In this document: in pieces, positions 1-6,072 of the stretch
Numbering within the stretch: the first letter of the stretch is position 1
Layout of the letters: each line of letters starts with the position of its first letter
Assembly (NCBI GenBank): GCA_013153655.1
Contig: JAADEB010000077.1
Coordinates: forward strand, 1-8,948
DNA length: 8,948 nt
Reading direction: 5' to 3'
Source of the DNA: Chlorobiota bacterium
GTDB lineage: Bacteria > Bacteroidota > Bacteroidia > Flavobacteriales > Flavobacteriaceae
Made by a program: the position numbers and the translations under genes
The notes under the pieces: generated by a model
What the model was told of the DNA's origin: nothing
The model's database searches: none
The model's input: the letters and a program-made list of their open reading frames with translations, nothing else

Positions 1-729
1 CGTCACATATCCGAAACGTTCCAGTACCTTATAATGCGTTACGGAAGGTTTGCCTTGGCTGCCGTTGGGAAAAACGTGCATTTTGATGCGTTCCTTGGGG
101 TGGCGTCCGATATGGCCGGTGATGGTGCCTTGATCGTCGGGGAGGTCGCCCCACACCAGGGCGATATATTTTCGTTCGGTGGTTTTGTCGGCAAATTGTT
201 TGGCCAGCTTGTTCATGGCCAATTCGTTTTTGGCCACCACCAAGAGGCCGGTGGTATCCTTGTCGATGCGGTGGACCAGACCGGGACGTTCGTCGGCGCT
301 GCCCCGGGGAAGTTTGTCCACATGTCCCAGCACGGCATTGATAAGGGTGCCGCTGTAATGTCCGTGAGCGGGATGAACCACCATGCCGGCGGGTTTGTTG
401 ACCACCAGCACGTCGTCGTCTTCATACACGATGTCCAGGGGAATATCTTCGGGTTTGAGTAATTCCCGGTAGGGCGCGTAGGGAAGCAACAAGCGGATTA
501 CGTCGCCGGGCCTTACCTTGTAGTTGGCCTTTACGGGGCGGTCGTTGACCACCATATTGCCGGTTTTGATGGCGTTTTGTACCTTGTTGCGCGAGACGTT
601 TTCCAGTTTGTCGGTCACATAGCGGTCGATGCGTACGGGTGATTGGCCGGCGGGCACGTCCAGGCGAAAATGCTCGTAGAGGTCGTCGCGTTCTTCGGCT
701 TGCTTTTGCGGCTCGGAATCCCGGTTCAT
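1..729 (-). CDS. rluD: RluA/RluD-family 23S rRNA pseudouridine synthase (3' end cut by window)
   Basis: Pseudouridine synthase expected to convert uridines to pseudouridine in 23S rRNA (RluD modifies the helix 69 loop in E. coli). The visible 243 residues start at ATG 729 and remain open to base 1, so about 100 C-terminal residues are outside the window (RluD family is about 325-350 aa). An S4-like RNA-binding segment lies at about residues 31-83 (RIDRYVTDKL, then VVNDRPVKANYKVRPGD). The catalytic domain follows, with VYEDDDVLVVNKPAGMVVHP at 101-120 and the active-site motif HRIDKDTTGLL at 153-163, where D156 is the catalytic Asp. The start lies two bases after the PASTA gene stop, so the two are probably co-transcribed. 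No Shine-Dalgarno is visible. Family assignment is very secure. Choosing RluD over RluA/RluC-type specificity is an inference from length, the S4 domain and gene context. Confidence 0.93.
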   Translation of the reverse strand, partial: MNRDSEPQKQAEERDDLYEHFRLDVPAGQSPVRIDRYVTDKLENVSRNKVQNAIKTGNMVVNDRPVKANYKVRPGDVIRLLLPYAPYRELLKPEDIPLDIVYEDDDVLVVNKPAGMVVHPAHGHYSGTLINAVLGHVDKLPRGSADERPGLVHRIDKDTTGLLVVAKNELAMNKLAKQFADKTTERKYIALVWGDLPDDQGTITGHIGRHPKERIKMHVFPNGSQGKPSVTHYKVLERFGYVT

Positions 730-731
730 AG

Positions 732-1340
732 TCAAGGAGTCGTTTGGGTTGAATGATTGTCACCGGCGGCGGTGGTGTCCACCACAAAAGCCTCTTTTCC
801 GGAACCCACCACCAGGGTTACCACGCTGTTTTTGGGCAATTTGTCACCCAGGCGCAGCGTATCTTTACCGTGGATAATATCCAGCACTACTTCGGCAAAG
901 TAGGGCTTCTTGACAACTTTACCCACTTTCAGTCCCATGGCGCCGAGCATGGATTTGGCCTGGCGGACGGTGATACCGCGCACTTTGGGGATGGCTACTT
1001 CGCGGTAGCGGGCGGCATTGATTTTTACGTAAATCTTGCGACCTTTTTTCACATTGTCGCCCGGGCGGGGCATTTGTTCGCGGATGGCGTATTTGGGTAA
1101 ATCGGGATCGTAGTTAAGCGTGTCGATGACGACGATTTTTACATGGTGTTTGCGTGCCAATTCCCGGGCTTTATCCATTTTGAGACCGTAGAAATCAGGC
1201 ACTTTCAAGGATTGGCCGTGGCGAGTATAACTCAATAGCCAAAAATACAGTCCACCCAGGATAAGCACGCTAAAAACGAGCATAATCAGAATGTTTTTCC
1301 AAAGTTGTTTGCTGAATAAATACAAGAAGAAATATTTCAT
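732..1340 (-). CDS. Membrane-anchored PASTA domain protein
   Basis: A 202-residue protein with a short cytoplasmic N-terminus, one transmembrane helix at about residues 17-37, then two PASTA-like repeats facing the periplasm. Repeat 1 is about 45-108 (KVPDFYGLKMDKARELA ... MPRPGDNVKKGRKIYVKI) and repeat 2 about 114-181 (VAIPKVRGITVRQAKSML ... KLPKNSVVTLVVGSG). The tail (182-202) is low-complexity and Thr-rich. PASTA domains are known from Ser/Thr kinases and PBPs, where they sense or bind peptidoglycan; here there is no kinase or transpeptidase domain, so the protein can only bind or scaffold. Stand-alone PASTA proteins next to rluD are, from memory, common in Bacteroidota, often after a ddl ligase gene; here the preceding gene is DUF2905 instead. 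Its ATG overlaps the DUF2905 stop (TAATG), which suggests translational coupling. Function beyond envelope association is unknown. Confidence 0.88.
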   Translation of the reverse strand: MKYFFLYLFSKQLWKNILIMLVFSVLILGGLYFWLLSYTRHGQSLKVPDFYGLKMDKARELARKHHVKIVVIDTLNYDPDLPKYAIREQMPRPGDNVKKGRKIYVKINAARYREVAIPKVRGITVRQAKSMLGAMGLKVGKVVKKPYFAEVVLDIIHGKDTLRLGDKLPKNSVVTLVVGSGKEAFVVDTTAAGDNHSTQTTP

Positions 1341-1567
1341 TATTTGAAAAATATTTTGGAGGCAATATAAAGAATCAAGTTAAGGACGATGCTTACGAGG
1401 ATCATGCTGGTGATGGGAGCGTAGAAAACGAAATTTTCGCGTTCGATACGGATATCACCGGGTAATTTGCCGAACCAGGAAAACAAATTTCCCGAAATCC
1501 AAAGCAACACACCCATAAGGGCAATAAACAAGCCCGTTCCGATAAGTATTTTGGCCAATTGTGTCAT
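1340..1567 (-). CDS. DUF2905 family small membrane protein
   Basis: A 75-residue protein with two predicted membrane helices (about 6-28 and 50-72). They are joined by a conserved hydrophilic loop, WFGKLPGDIRIERENFVFY, at 31-49; the GKLPGDI core and the 'ENF.FY.P' pattern are the hallmark of DUF2905. Length fits the family (about 65-80 aa). Function of the family is not known. It is the first gene of a three-gene unit with the PASTA protein and RluD: its TAA stop shares one base with the ATG of the PASTA gene (TAATG). A TAnnTTTG box lies 16 bases before the start. Recognition of the family is confident; no role is proposed. Confidence 0.88.
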   Translation of the reverse strand: MTQLAKILIGTGLFIALMGVLLWISGNLFSWFGKLPGDIRIERENFVFYAPITSMILVSIVLNLILYIASKIFFK

Positions 1568-1571
1568 AACG

Positions 1572-1583
1572 GCGGTTTACCGC
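1572..1583. repeat. Small inverted repeat in the DUF2905 leader
   Basis: GCGGT-TT-ACCGC forms a perfect 5-base inverted repeat just upstream of the DUF2905 ATG and touching the -7 box. As RNA it would be a weak hairpin with four G/C pairs and a four-base loop. It could be an operator or leader hairpin, or chance; only the sequence symmetry is seen. Confidence 0.25.
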
Positions 1584-1590
1584 AAAGTTA
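1583..1590 (-). promoter_or_regulatory. Probable Bacteroidota -7 box for the DUF2905-PASTA-rluD unit
   Basis: Read on the minus strand this is TAACTTTG, a full match to the Bacteroidota TAnnTTTG -7 element, 16 bases before the DUF2905 ATG. It implies a very short leader. No TTG -33 element is present at about 20 bases upstream, so the assignment rests on the -7 box and position only. Confidence 0.45.
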
Positions 1591-1618
1591 CAAAAACTTA
1601 TGAGTGGGTTTAGGGTGC

Positions 1619-2395
1619 TTAAATAAGTTTCTTTAAACCTATATAAGGTAAAACCAAGAAATGGCCGGAGTAGTTTTCAAAGGGTGTTTGATAGTATCCC
1701 ATAATGCCGAATTCCCAAACCGATTTTTTAAAAGCGGTTTGAATTCCGTAAATACCGGTCAACCATACCGGTTGAAATTCTTTTGATGATAAAATATTTT
1801 CCGTTAAAACAAAATTCTCCAACACCAAGTGGGTTTTTGGGGATATTTTTAATTTAAGGGCAGGATTAAAAACCCAAGCGTTTCCGTTAACGCCCGTTCC
1901 TTCTTCATCTTCATCTTCAAATAAGCTTATCGGAAAGGCCTTATATACATTCAAACTAAAATTATTGTCATAATCGCCCCAAGTAAAACCGGCGGAAGCC
2001 ATGGCAAAATGCCCATATGAAAAAGTGAAATCCTCCACCCAACCAATGGCAAAAATACCCGTGTAACTTCCCCCTGCGCTTACATAAAATCTGTCGGTAA
2101 CCCGCTGATGAAACTTTACATTTACCCATACGGGGGTTATAATGCCTATAATGACAAAACCCGCTATAATGCCGCCGCCTACGGAAAGATGTTCGTCCAG
2201 ACCGATTCGTTCTTCATTTCCAAGGAGCCAAGTGTTGGCATAATACCCATGCCCCGGAGGCAGATCGAAAGAGGTATTGCCTATGAAATATCTGTAAGGG
2301 ATACCTTCGTATTTTTTTTCGGGAATACTGTCTTGTGAACGGCAGGAAAAATGTACACCTGCCAACAACATAAAGAGAAATATGAACCTTTTCAT
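1619..2395 (-). CDS. Exported probable outer-membrane beta-barrel protein, tandem paralogue 1
   Basis: A 258-residue protein of unknown function. The N-terminal signal peptide (residues 1 to about 21) has a hydrophobic core FIFLFMLLAGV. A Cys at 18 follows HFS, a poor lipobox, so cleavage by signal peptidase I near SQ|DS is as likely as a lipoprotein. The mature part alternates glycine and aromatic residues in short amphipathic strands, as in a small outer-membrane barrel. It shares motifs with the next gene upstream (2600-3277): RYFIGNTSF at 35-43, GHGYYANTWLL at 48-58, LSVGGG at 70-75, ISPKTHL at 184-190 and PYIGLK at 250-255. An acidic run (FEDEDEEGTG, 159-168) is not in the paralogue and may be a loop. 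It has its own upstream spacer of about 200 bases and looks like a single-gene unit. AT-rich compared with rluD and PBP4. Confidence 0.75.
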   Translation of the reverse strand: MKRFIFLFMLLAGVHFSCRSQDSIPEKKYEGIPYRYFIGNTSFDLPPGHGYYANTWLLGNEERIGLDEHLSVGGGIIAGFVIIGIITPVWVNVKFHQRVTDRFYVSAGGSYTGIFAIGWVEDFTFSYGHFAMASAGFTWGDYDNNFSLNVYKAFPISLFEDEDEEGTGVNGNAWVFNPALKLKISPKTHLVLENFVLTENILSSKEFQPVWLTGIYGIQTAFKKSVWEFGIMGYYQTPFENYSGHFLVLPYIGLKKLI

Positions 2396-2446
2396 GATTT
2401 ACGAAGAATTAAAAATGTTTGTCATTCGGTCGTAAGCCGGGTTATT

Positions 2447-2454
2447 CAAAAATA
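2447..2454 (-). promoter_or_regulatory. Possible -7 box for the 1619-2395 gene
   Basis: On the minus strand this reads TATTTTTG, matching TAnnTTTG, about 52 bases before the ATG at 2395. The region is AT-rich and no TTG lies at the expected distance upstream, so this may be chance. Confidence 0.3.
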
Positions 2455-2474
2455 TATGGACCGGTACCAGGTAT

Positions 2475-2500
2475 AATTCGTATGTGAGACAAAACGAATT
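2475..2500. repeat. Inverted repeat AATTCGT / ACGAATT in the spacer between the barrel genes
   Basis: Two perfect 7-base arms (2475-2481 and 2494-2500) are separated by 12 bases. They lie upstream of the possible promoter of the 1619-2395 gene. No T-run follows on either strand, so a terminator is unlikely; an operator-like site is possible but unsupported. Confidence 0.25.
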
Positions 2501-2524
2501 CATTCCGTTTTAAATATCGAACAA

Positions 2525-2551
2525 TTGATTTTAATGCATATTAAGCATCAA
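2525..2551 (-). terminator. Weak stem-loop downstream of the 2600-3277 gene
   Basis: TTGAT ... ATCAA (outer arms 2525-2529 and 2547-2551) enclose TTAAT-GCAT-ATTAA (2531-2544), giving a 5+5 base-pair stem with a small internal loop. It begins about 48 bases after the stop of the 2600-3277 gene. It is AT-rich and lacks a clear U-tract, so terminator function is only a guess. Confidence 0.25.
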
Positions 2552-2599
2552 AAGTCGTCCGAATTTATAAATAAGAGTATTTCCGTTTTTCTTACTTTA

Positions 2600-3277
2600 T
2601 TAGAAAGGCACTTTTACTCCTATGTATGGAATGGCAACAAACCTTTCCATTCCGTTAACCAAAGGAATTATTAATCCGTAATCCAATGATAATCCCTGGA
2701 ATCCCGTACTAAATCCCACTATATCCACTGTTGCCGGAAGTAATATTTGATCTATTACGGGAAAAAAGAGATCCGCCATTAGATGGGTGCGGGGTGAAAT
2801 AGGAATTTTTCCCGACAGGTTTAACATTATGGCATTTACTTCATCAAAACCGGTAAGAATATATCCGTTCATGCTGATATTCTTATAAGGCCCCCCTACG
2901 GTAAAGCCCAGATACGGTACAAGCTGAATGCCGGCCAACACTTCTTCCCCCACAACCGTAAAAAGGGAAACCCCGCCGCTGACATGGAAATTTTCGTTCA
3001 ATGGCGTAGCCAATTTTAATTTAAACCAAATGGGTGTATCGCCCCCGCCAAAAAGAAATCCGGGAAAAAAGCCGGCCCCAACGGAAAAATTATCCGATAG
3101 ACCATAATAAAAATCATTGAACAATATTAAAGTGTTGGCATAATATCCTTCTCCCTTGTGAAGGCTGTAACTGCTGTTTCCAATAAAATAGTTGGAAGAA
3201 AAATGAGTATATTCCTGAGCAACGGATGCTTGAAGAAACCAACCGGTTAAAATAAGACTCAACACTAATTTTTTCAT
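2600..3277 (-). CDS. Exported probable outer-membrane beta-barrel protein, tandem paralogue 2
   Basis: A 225-residue protein of unknown function and paralogue of the 1619-2395 product. It has a clear signal peptide with a likely cleavage SVA|QE after residue 20. The mature chain has the YFIGNSSY motif at 30-37, GEGYYANTLIL at 42-52, FSVGAGF at 64-70, ISPRTHL at 160-166 and PYIGVKVPF at the C-terminus. The terminal Phe and many Gly/aromatic alternating strands fit a small outer-membrane barrel assembled by BAM. Predicted cellular place is the outer membrane; whether it transports, binds or is structural cannot be seen. The best promoter in the window precedes it (TTG, 20 bases, TAAATTTG). I recall similar hypothetical proteins with a 'KKGEGYYQNT' type motif in Flavobacteriia, but no function. 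Confidence 0.77.
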   Translation of the reverse strand: MKKLVLSLILTGWFLQASVAQEYTHFSSNYFIGNSSYSLHKGEGYYANTLILFNDFYYGLSDNFSVGAGFFPGFLFGGGDTPIWFKLKLATPLNENFHVSGGVSLFTVVGEEVLAGIQLVPYLGFTVGGPYKNISMNGYILTGFDEVNAIMLNLSGKIPISPRTHLMADLFFPVIDQILLPATVDIVGFSTGFQGLSLDYGLIIPLVNGMERFVAIPYIGVKVPF

Positions 3278-3299
3278 GGTAAGATGATTTTGTTGTTTT

Positions 3300-3330
3300 C
3301 AAATTTATAAGATTTTTTAGGGGAAAGCAA
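3300..3330 (-). promoter_or_regulatory. Bacteroidota-type promoter of the 2600-3277 gene
   Basis: On the minus strand a TTG (3328-3330) is followed by exactly 20 bases and then TAAATTTG (3300-3307). This fits the Bacteroidota -33/-7 pattern TTG-N17-23-TAnnTTTG. The -7 box is 23 bases before the ATG at 3277. The segment TTTTCAAATTTA (plus-strand reading, 3296-3307) is repeated exactly before the rhomboid gene. Confidence 0.6.
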
Positions 3331-3354
3331 TGATAAATGTCTTCATTAATCATT
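3329..3354. terminator. Long AT-rich hairpin, terminator-like, after the 3364-3924 gene
   Basis: The two 11-base arms (3329-3339 and 3344-3354) pair at ten of eleven positions, with one T-T mismatch and a 4-base loop. The hairpin starts ten bases downstream of the 3364 stop, where the rhomboid-PBP4 unit should end. The T-run (3353-3358) that would make it a classic intrinsic terminator is on the plus strand; on the minus strand the hairpin is preceded by A's and followed by GCTTTCCCC. It overlaps the -33 TTG of the next promoter by two bases. Terminator role on the minus strand is plausible but not proven. Confidence 0.4.
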
Positions 3355-3363
3355 TTTTGAAAA

Positions 3364-3924
3364 CTATAAAAAATCTTTCAAAAGCATTTTGACAAAAAGG
3401 TAGGCTTGTTTGCTAACCGGAATTTTGCCCGTCAAAACTTTATTTTCATTATTTCGAAAGGCTATAACAGAGGTGTTGCCGTGCTCCGGAATATGTTCGA
3501 CAATAAGTTTTTGAGATGGTGCCGGCAAATACCGGTGATCGAATTTTATAAAACCCGCAGCCGAATACCGGTGAACCATGCCCGGGCGTAAATGAAAAAC
3601 TTCCCGGCCTTTCCGTTTCCATAAAAATAATTTCAGCATATAGGCGCCCCAAATCCACAAAAACGCCGCCATAAAAGAAAATATATGCGCGGCATCCCAA
3701 AACCGGGAAAAGAAATCGTCGTGCGAATCGTTTTGAAATATTTTGGTTAAAAATAAATACAGCGGAAGTCCCCATAAAAAAAGCAATACGGCCATATAAC
3801 CCACCGCTTCCGGACCCGGTATGCCGGGGCGGCGTATGATGATTTTCATACCCTTATCATAAAGTTTTACGGTCACGTTTTCTTTCCGGTAAACGGATAT
3901 TTCTCCTGTGCCTGTATTTTTCAT
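3364..3924 (-). CDS. Unrecognised two-TM membrane protein
   Basis: I do not recognise a named family. The start at ATG 3924 (MKNTGTGEIS) is preferred because it falls 13 bases after the PBP4 stop; an upstream ATG at 4029 is in frame but would overlap the PBP4 gene by about 90 bases. The resulting 186-residue protein has a short N-terminal segment with basic and beta-like character (KENVTVKLYDKGMKIIIRR), TM1 at about 41-61, an acidic loop (QNDSHDD, 64-70), TM2 at about 79-101, and a soluble C-terminal part of about 85 residues (KRKGREVF ... GKIPVSKQAYLFVKMLLKDFL). The layout of two helices followed by a beta-rich cytoplasmic region resembles membrane proteins with PH-like domains, but this is a guess from topology. 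It is the last gene of the rhomboid-PBP4 unit. A later start at Met 26 is also possible. Confidence 0.65.
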   Translation of the reverse strand: MKNTGTGEISVYRKENVTVKLYDKGMKIIIRRPGIPGPEAVGYMAVLLFLWGLPLYLFLTKIFQNDSHDDFFSRFWDAAHIFSFMAAFLWIWGAYMLKLFLWKRKGREVFHLRPGMVHRYSAAGFIKFDHRYLPAPSQKLIVEHIPEHGNTSVIAFRNNENKVLTGKIPVSKQAYLFVKMLLKDFL

Positions 3925-3937
3925 GAACAGGGAAAAA

Positions 3938-5374
3938 TTACAAATTTTCGATACTGCGTTCCAAGGCTTTTTCAATGGCTTTTTTGACGGCTTTATGGGA
4001 GCTTCGAAAATGATTGACCATAATGGCAAAGGCGTAATATTTGCCCGATTTTCCCCGGAAGATGCCCACGTAGTTGCGCACTTTACTTACCGACCCGCTC
4101 TTGACCCATACGCGGGATTGAACCGGACTTTTGCGCAGGAAATAGCGGGCATAACCGTCCTCTCCGGCGTGTGGCAGGATGTTTTGCAGATAGGCCAAGC
4201 CTTTTTGCCGGTAAATGCGCCGGAACATGGCGGTGTATTCTTGCGGGGCAATCAAATTGTCGGGTGCCAGCCCGCAACCGTCTTCCAGGTCGATACGGCG
4301 AAAGCCTTTGCGATGGAAATAGGCATTGATGCTGTCTTTGTTCATATATCCGTCCGCCGGTCGCCGTTTTTCCACCACGAGCCGGGCCAAGGCTTCGCTG
4401 TAATGGTTGATGCTGTAATCCAAGGTTTTTTGGCCCAGGTGCAACAGGTCGGGTGACAAATGATGCCAAATCCTGCGTTTGCCTTCTTCGGACACCAATG
4501 TTTTCGTCAGGCGGGGAGGCGCTTGCGTTTGGACGCCCCGTTGGCGCAAAAAACGGTTCAAATGGCGTGCGAAGGAAAGCGGCGGACGGGGAATGGCCCC
4601 TTTGATAACGAAGAAATCTTCTCCTGCCGGCACGGTACCCAGAATAAATCTTTTATAGGTATAAGGCAGGCCGTAAATATAGGCATTGTCACCGGTGCCG
4701 CGAGCTGCGCTTTTCAAATAGCTGACGAGCCGGAGGCTGTCCACGGGCGGTTCAATGTGGTGCACCCTTACGTGCATACCGGACCGCGGTACGGGTTGGA
4801 GATAAATTTTGTAGGTATTGTCCAGGTAATTCAATCCCCAATAACCGCTACCGTAATAATTGCCGGCATCTTCGATGGGCCAGCTACCCGGTGCGGGATA
4901 ATAAAATCCGTTTACCGATACCACCAATCCTCCTGTGATATGCCGGATACCTTCGCGTTGCAATGCGGCGGCCATGTCTGCCATAAGGCTGTCCAGTGAT
5001 TCATCGAAACGCGGACTTGCCAGCGAAGGGTCTCCTTCGGAGCGGATAATCACATCGCCGAAGAGGGTATCGTGGCGAACCGTTCCGTCCAGCAGGAGGG
5101 AAGTGGCAAAGCGAAAATCCGGTCCGTAATCATCCAAGGCCGAAAACACATAGAGGGTTTTCATGGTGGAGGCGGGAATCATCAGGCGGTCGGCGTCGTA
5201 GGCCGTGATGGTTTTTCCCGAAGCCAAATCCACGATTTTGAAAGCCGAAACGGCGCCGCTTAGGGCCGAATCTTTGCGGAAATCACAAAATATTTTCTTA
5301 ATACCCTGGCCGTATGCACCGGCGGATACTATCCACAGAAATAAGAGAAACCGGAATTTGACGGCGGATTTCAT
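3938..5374 (-). CDS. dacB: D-alanyl-D-alanine carboxypeptidase/endopeptidase, PBP4 type (S13 family)
   Basis: Periplasmic penicillin-binding protein that trims the terminal D-Ala of peptidoglycan stem peptides and/or cleaves peptide cross-links. The 478-residue product begins at ATG 5374, giving a signal peptide (FRFLLFLWIVSAGAYGQ, 7-23) with likely cleavage near YGQ|G. The reading frame stays open 45 codons further upstream, but that extension lies inside the rhomboid gene and has no signal peptide. Active-site motifs are SxxK = S69-T-M-K72 (in IPASTMKTL), SxN = S321-I-N323 (in LDYSINHYSEALAR), and KSG at 425-427 (in VWVKSGSVSKV) in place of the usual KTG. DGCGLA at 366-371 replaces the more usual DGSGL. 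Length suits S13 enzymes (about 470-490 aa in Bacteroidota). The start overlaps the rhomboid stop by four bases (ATGA). It should be active, since all three motifs are present. Confidence 0.92.
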   Translation of the reverse strand: MKSAVKFRFLLFLWIVSAGAYGQGIKKIFCDFRKDSALSGAVSAFKIVDLASGKTITAYDADRLMIPASTMKTLYVFSALDDYGPDFRFATSLLLDGTVRHDTLFGDVIIRSEGDPSLASPRFDESLDSLMADMAAALQREGIRHITGGLVVSVNGFYYPAPGSWPIEDAGNYYGSGYWGLNYLDNTYKIYLQPVPRSGMHVRVHHIEPPVDSLRLVSYLKSAARGTGDNAYIYGLPYTYKRFILGTVPAGEDFFVIKGAIPRPPLSFARHLNRFLRQRGVQTQAPPRLTKTLVSEEGKRRIWHHLSPDLLHLGQKTLDYSINHYSEALARLVVEKRRPADGYMNKDSINAYFHRKGFRRIDLEDGCGLAPDNLIAPQEYTAMFRRIYRQKGLAYLQNILPHAGEDGYARYFLRKSPVQSRVWVKSGSVSKVRNYVGIFRGKSGKYYAFAIMVNHFRSSHKAVKKAIEKALERSIENL

Positions 5375-6021
5375 AATCGTTGTTTGCGAATGTAGAAAAA
5401 GATACCTGCCAGTACCAGGATCAACAATCCTGCCAAGAGTGTTTGGCGGTAGAAGAGGGAAGGGTCCAACAAAATGCTCAATACAATACCGGCGGCGGCT
5501 CCGCCCCAATGCGCTTCGTGTCCCACGAAACCTTTTTGGCGTTCCATGCCGTAGCCCGTGTAAAACAAATACAAAACAGCATAGACGATGGAAGGAATGG
5601 GAATGGGAAGGGGAAAAATCATGATTTTCATGCCCGGGTACACCAAAATGGAAGAAAAAAGAATGGCATTGACGGCCCCCGAATTACCCACGGCCGAATA
5701 CCAGGATTGATGCCGGTGAAAATAGTAAGCCGCTCCGTTACCCGCCAGCATGCCACCCACGTATATCAACAAGGCCGGAAGGGTGCCGAAATGATTTTCC
5801 ACGATGGGAAAGAAAAAATACAAGGTAAACATGTTGACAAAGAAATGCCACCATCCACCGTGCAAAAACGCGCCGGTAATCAAGCGGTAATATTCTCCGC
5901 GTCGGACGGCACCCACATTGAATTTGTATTTTTCCAGAAAATTAAAATCCTCCAAACCTTTGTAAGTAAAAACGGCATTGATGAGGATTAGTATAATAAG
6001 TGTAGCGGACATGGATGTCAT
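5371..6021 (-). CDS. Rhomboid family intramembrane serine protease
   Basis: An inner-membrane protease of 216 residues that would cleave transmembrane helices of substrates; none is identifiable here. Hydrophobic segments fit the six-helix rhomboid core. The family signatures are HGGWWHFFVNM at 54-64 (the H-x4-H-x3-N motif in TM2: H54, H59, N63), GNSG at 112-115 with catalytic Ser114, and GHEAHWGGAAAGI at 167-179 with catalytic His171. Both catalytic residues are present, so it should be active. The start at ATG 6021 was chosen as the first Met; Met4 (cat at 6010-6012) is an alternative. It heads a unit with PBP4 (4-base ATGA overlap) and the two-TM protein. A TAAATTTG box lies 17 bases before its start. 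The coupling with PBP4 suggests shared expression, not necessarily a substrate relation. Confidence 0.92.
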   Translation of the reverse strand: MTSMSATLIILILINAVFTYKGLEDFNFLEKYKFNVGAVRRGEYYRLITGAFLHGGWWHFFVNMFTLYFFFPIVENHFGTLPALLIYVGGMLAGNGAAYYFHRHQSWYSAVGNSGAVNAILFSSILVYPGMKIMIFPLPIPIPSIVYAVLYLFYTGYGMERQKGFVGHEAHWGGAAAGIVLSILLDPSLFYRQTLLAGLLILVLAGIFFYIRKQRL

Positions 6022-6037
6022 ATAATCAATATTTTTT

Positions 6038-6045
6038 CAAATTTA
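6038..6045 (-). promoter_or_regulatory. Probable -7 box for the rhomboid-PBP4 unit
   Basis: The minus-strand sequence TAAATTTG matches TAnnTTTG 17 bases before the rhomboid ATG. It lies within the same 12-base string (TTTTCAAATTTA on the plus strand, 6034-6045) that forms the promoter of the 2600-3277 gene. No TTG is found at the ideal distance; the nearest is 29 bases upstream. Confidence 0.45.
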
Positions 6046-6072
6046 AGGGAAATGACCGAATTAGCTCGTAAG

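Noticed and set aside
3114..3353. Minus-strand 79-codon frame overlapping the second barrel gene
   Set aside because: It is out of frame with the signal-peptide-bearing gene, spans its promoter region, and has no recognisable features.
3925..4029. Upstream start of the two-TM protein at 4029
   Set aside because: It would overlap the end of PBP4 by about 90 bases and add a basic segment read from PBP4 codons in another frame; the ATG at 3924 fits the operon spacing.
3908..4456. Plus-strand open frame of 182 codons antisense to the PBP4 gene
   Set aside because: It covers the C-terminal PBP4 coding region, including its KSG and SxN motifs; the sense strand is convincing and the antisense translation shows no family features.
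5375..5509. N-terminal extension of PBP4 to an upstream ATG at 5509
   Set aside because: The extension overlaps the rhomboid coding region and adds 45 residues with no export signal, while the ATG at 5374 is followed directly by a good signal peptide and overlaps the rhomboid stop as ATGA.
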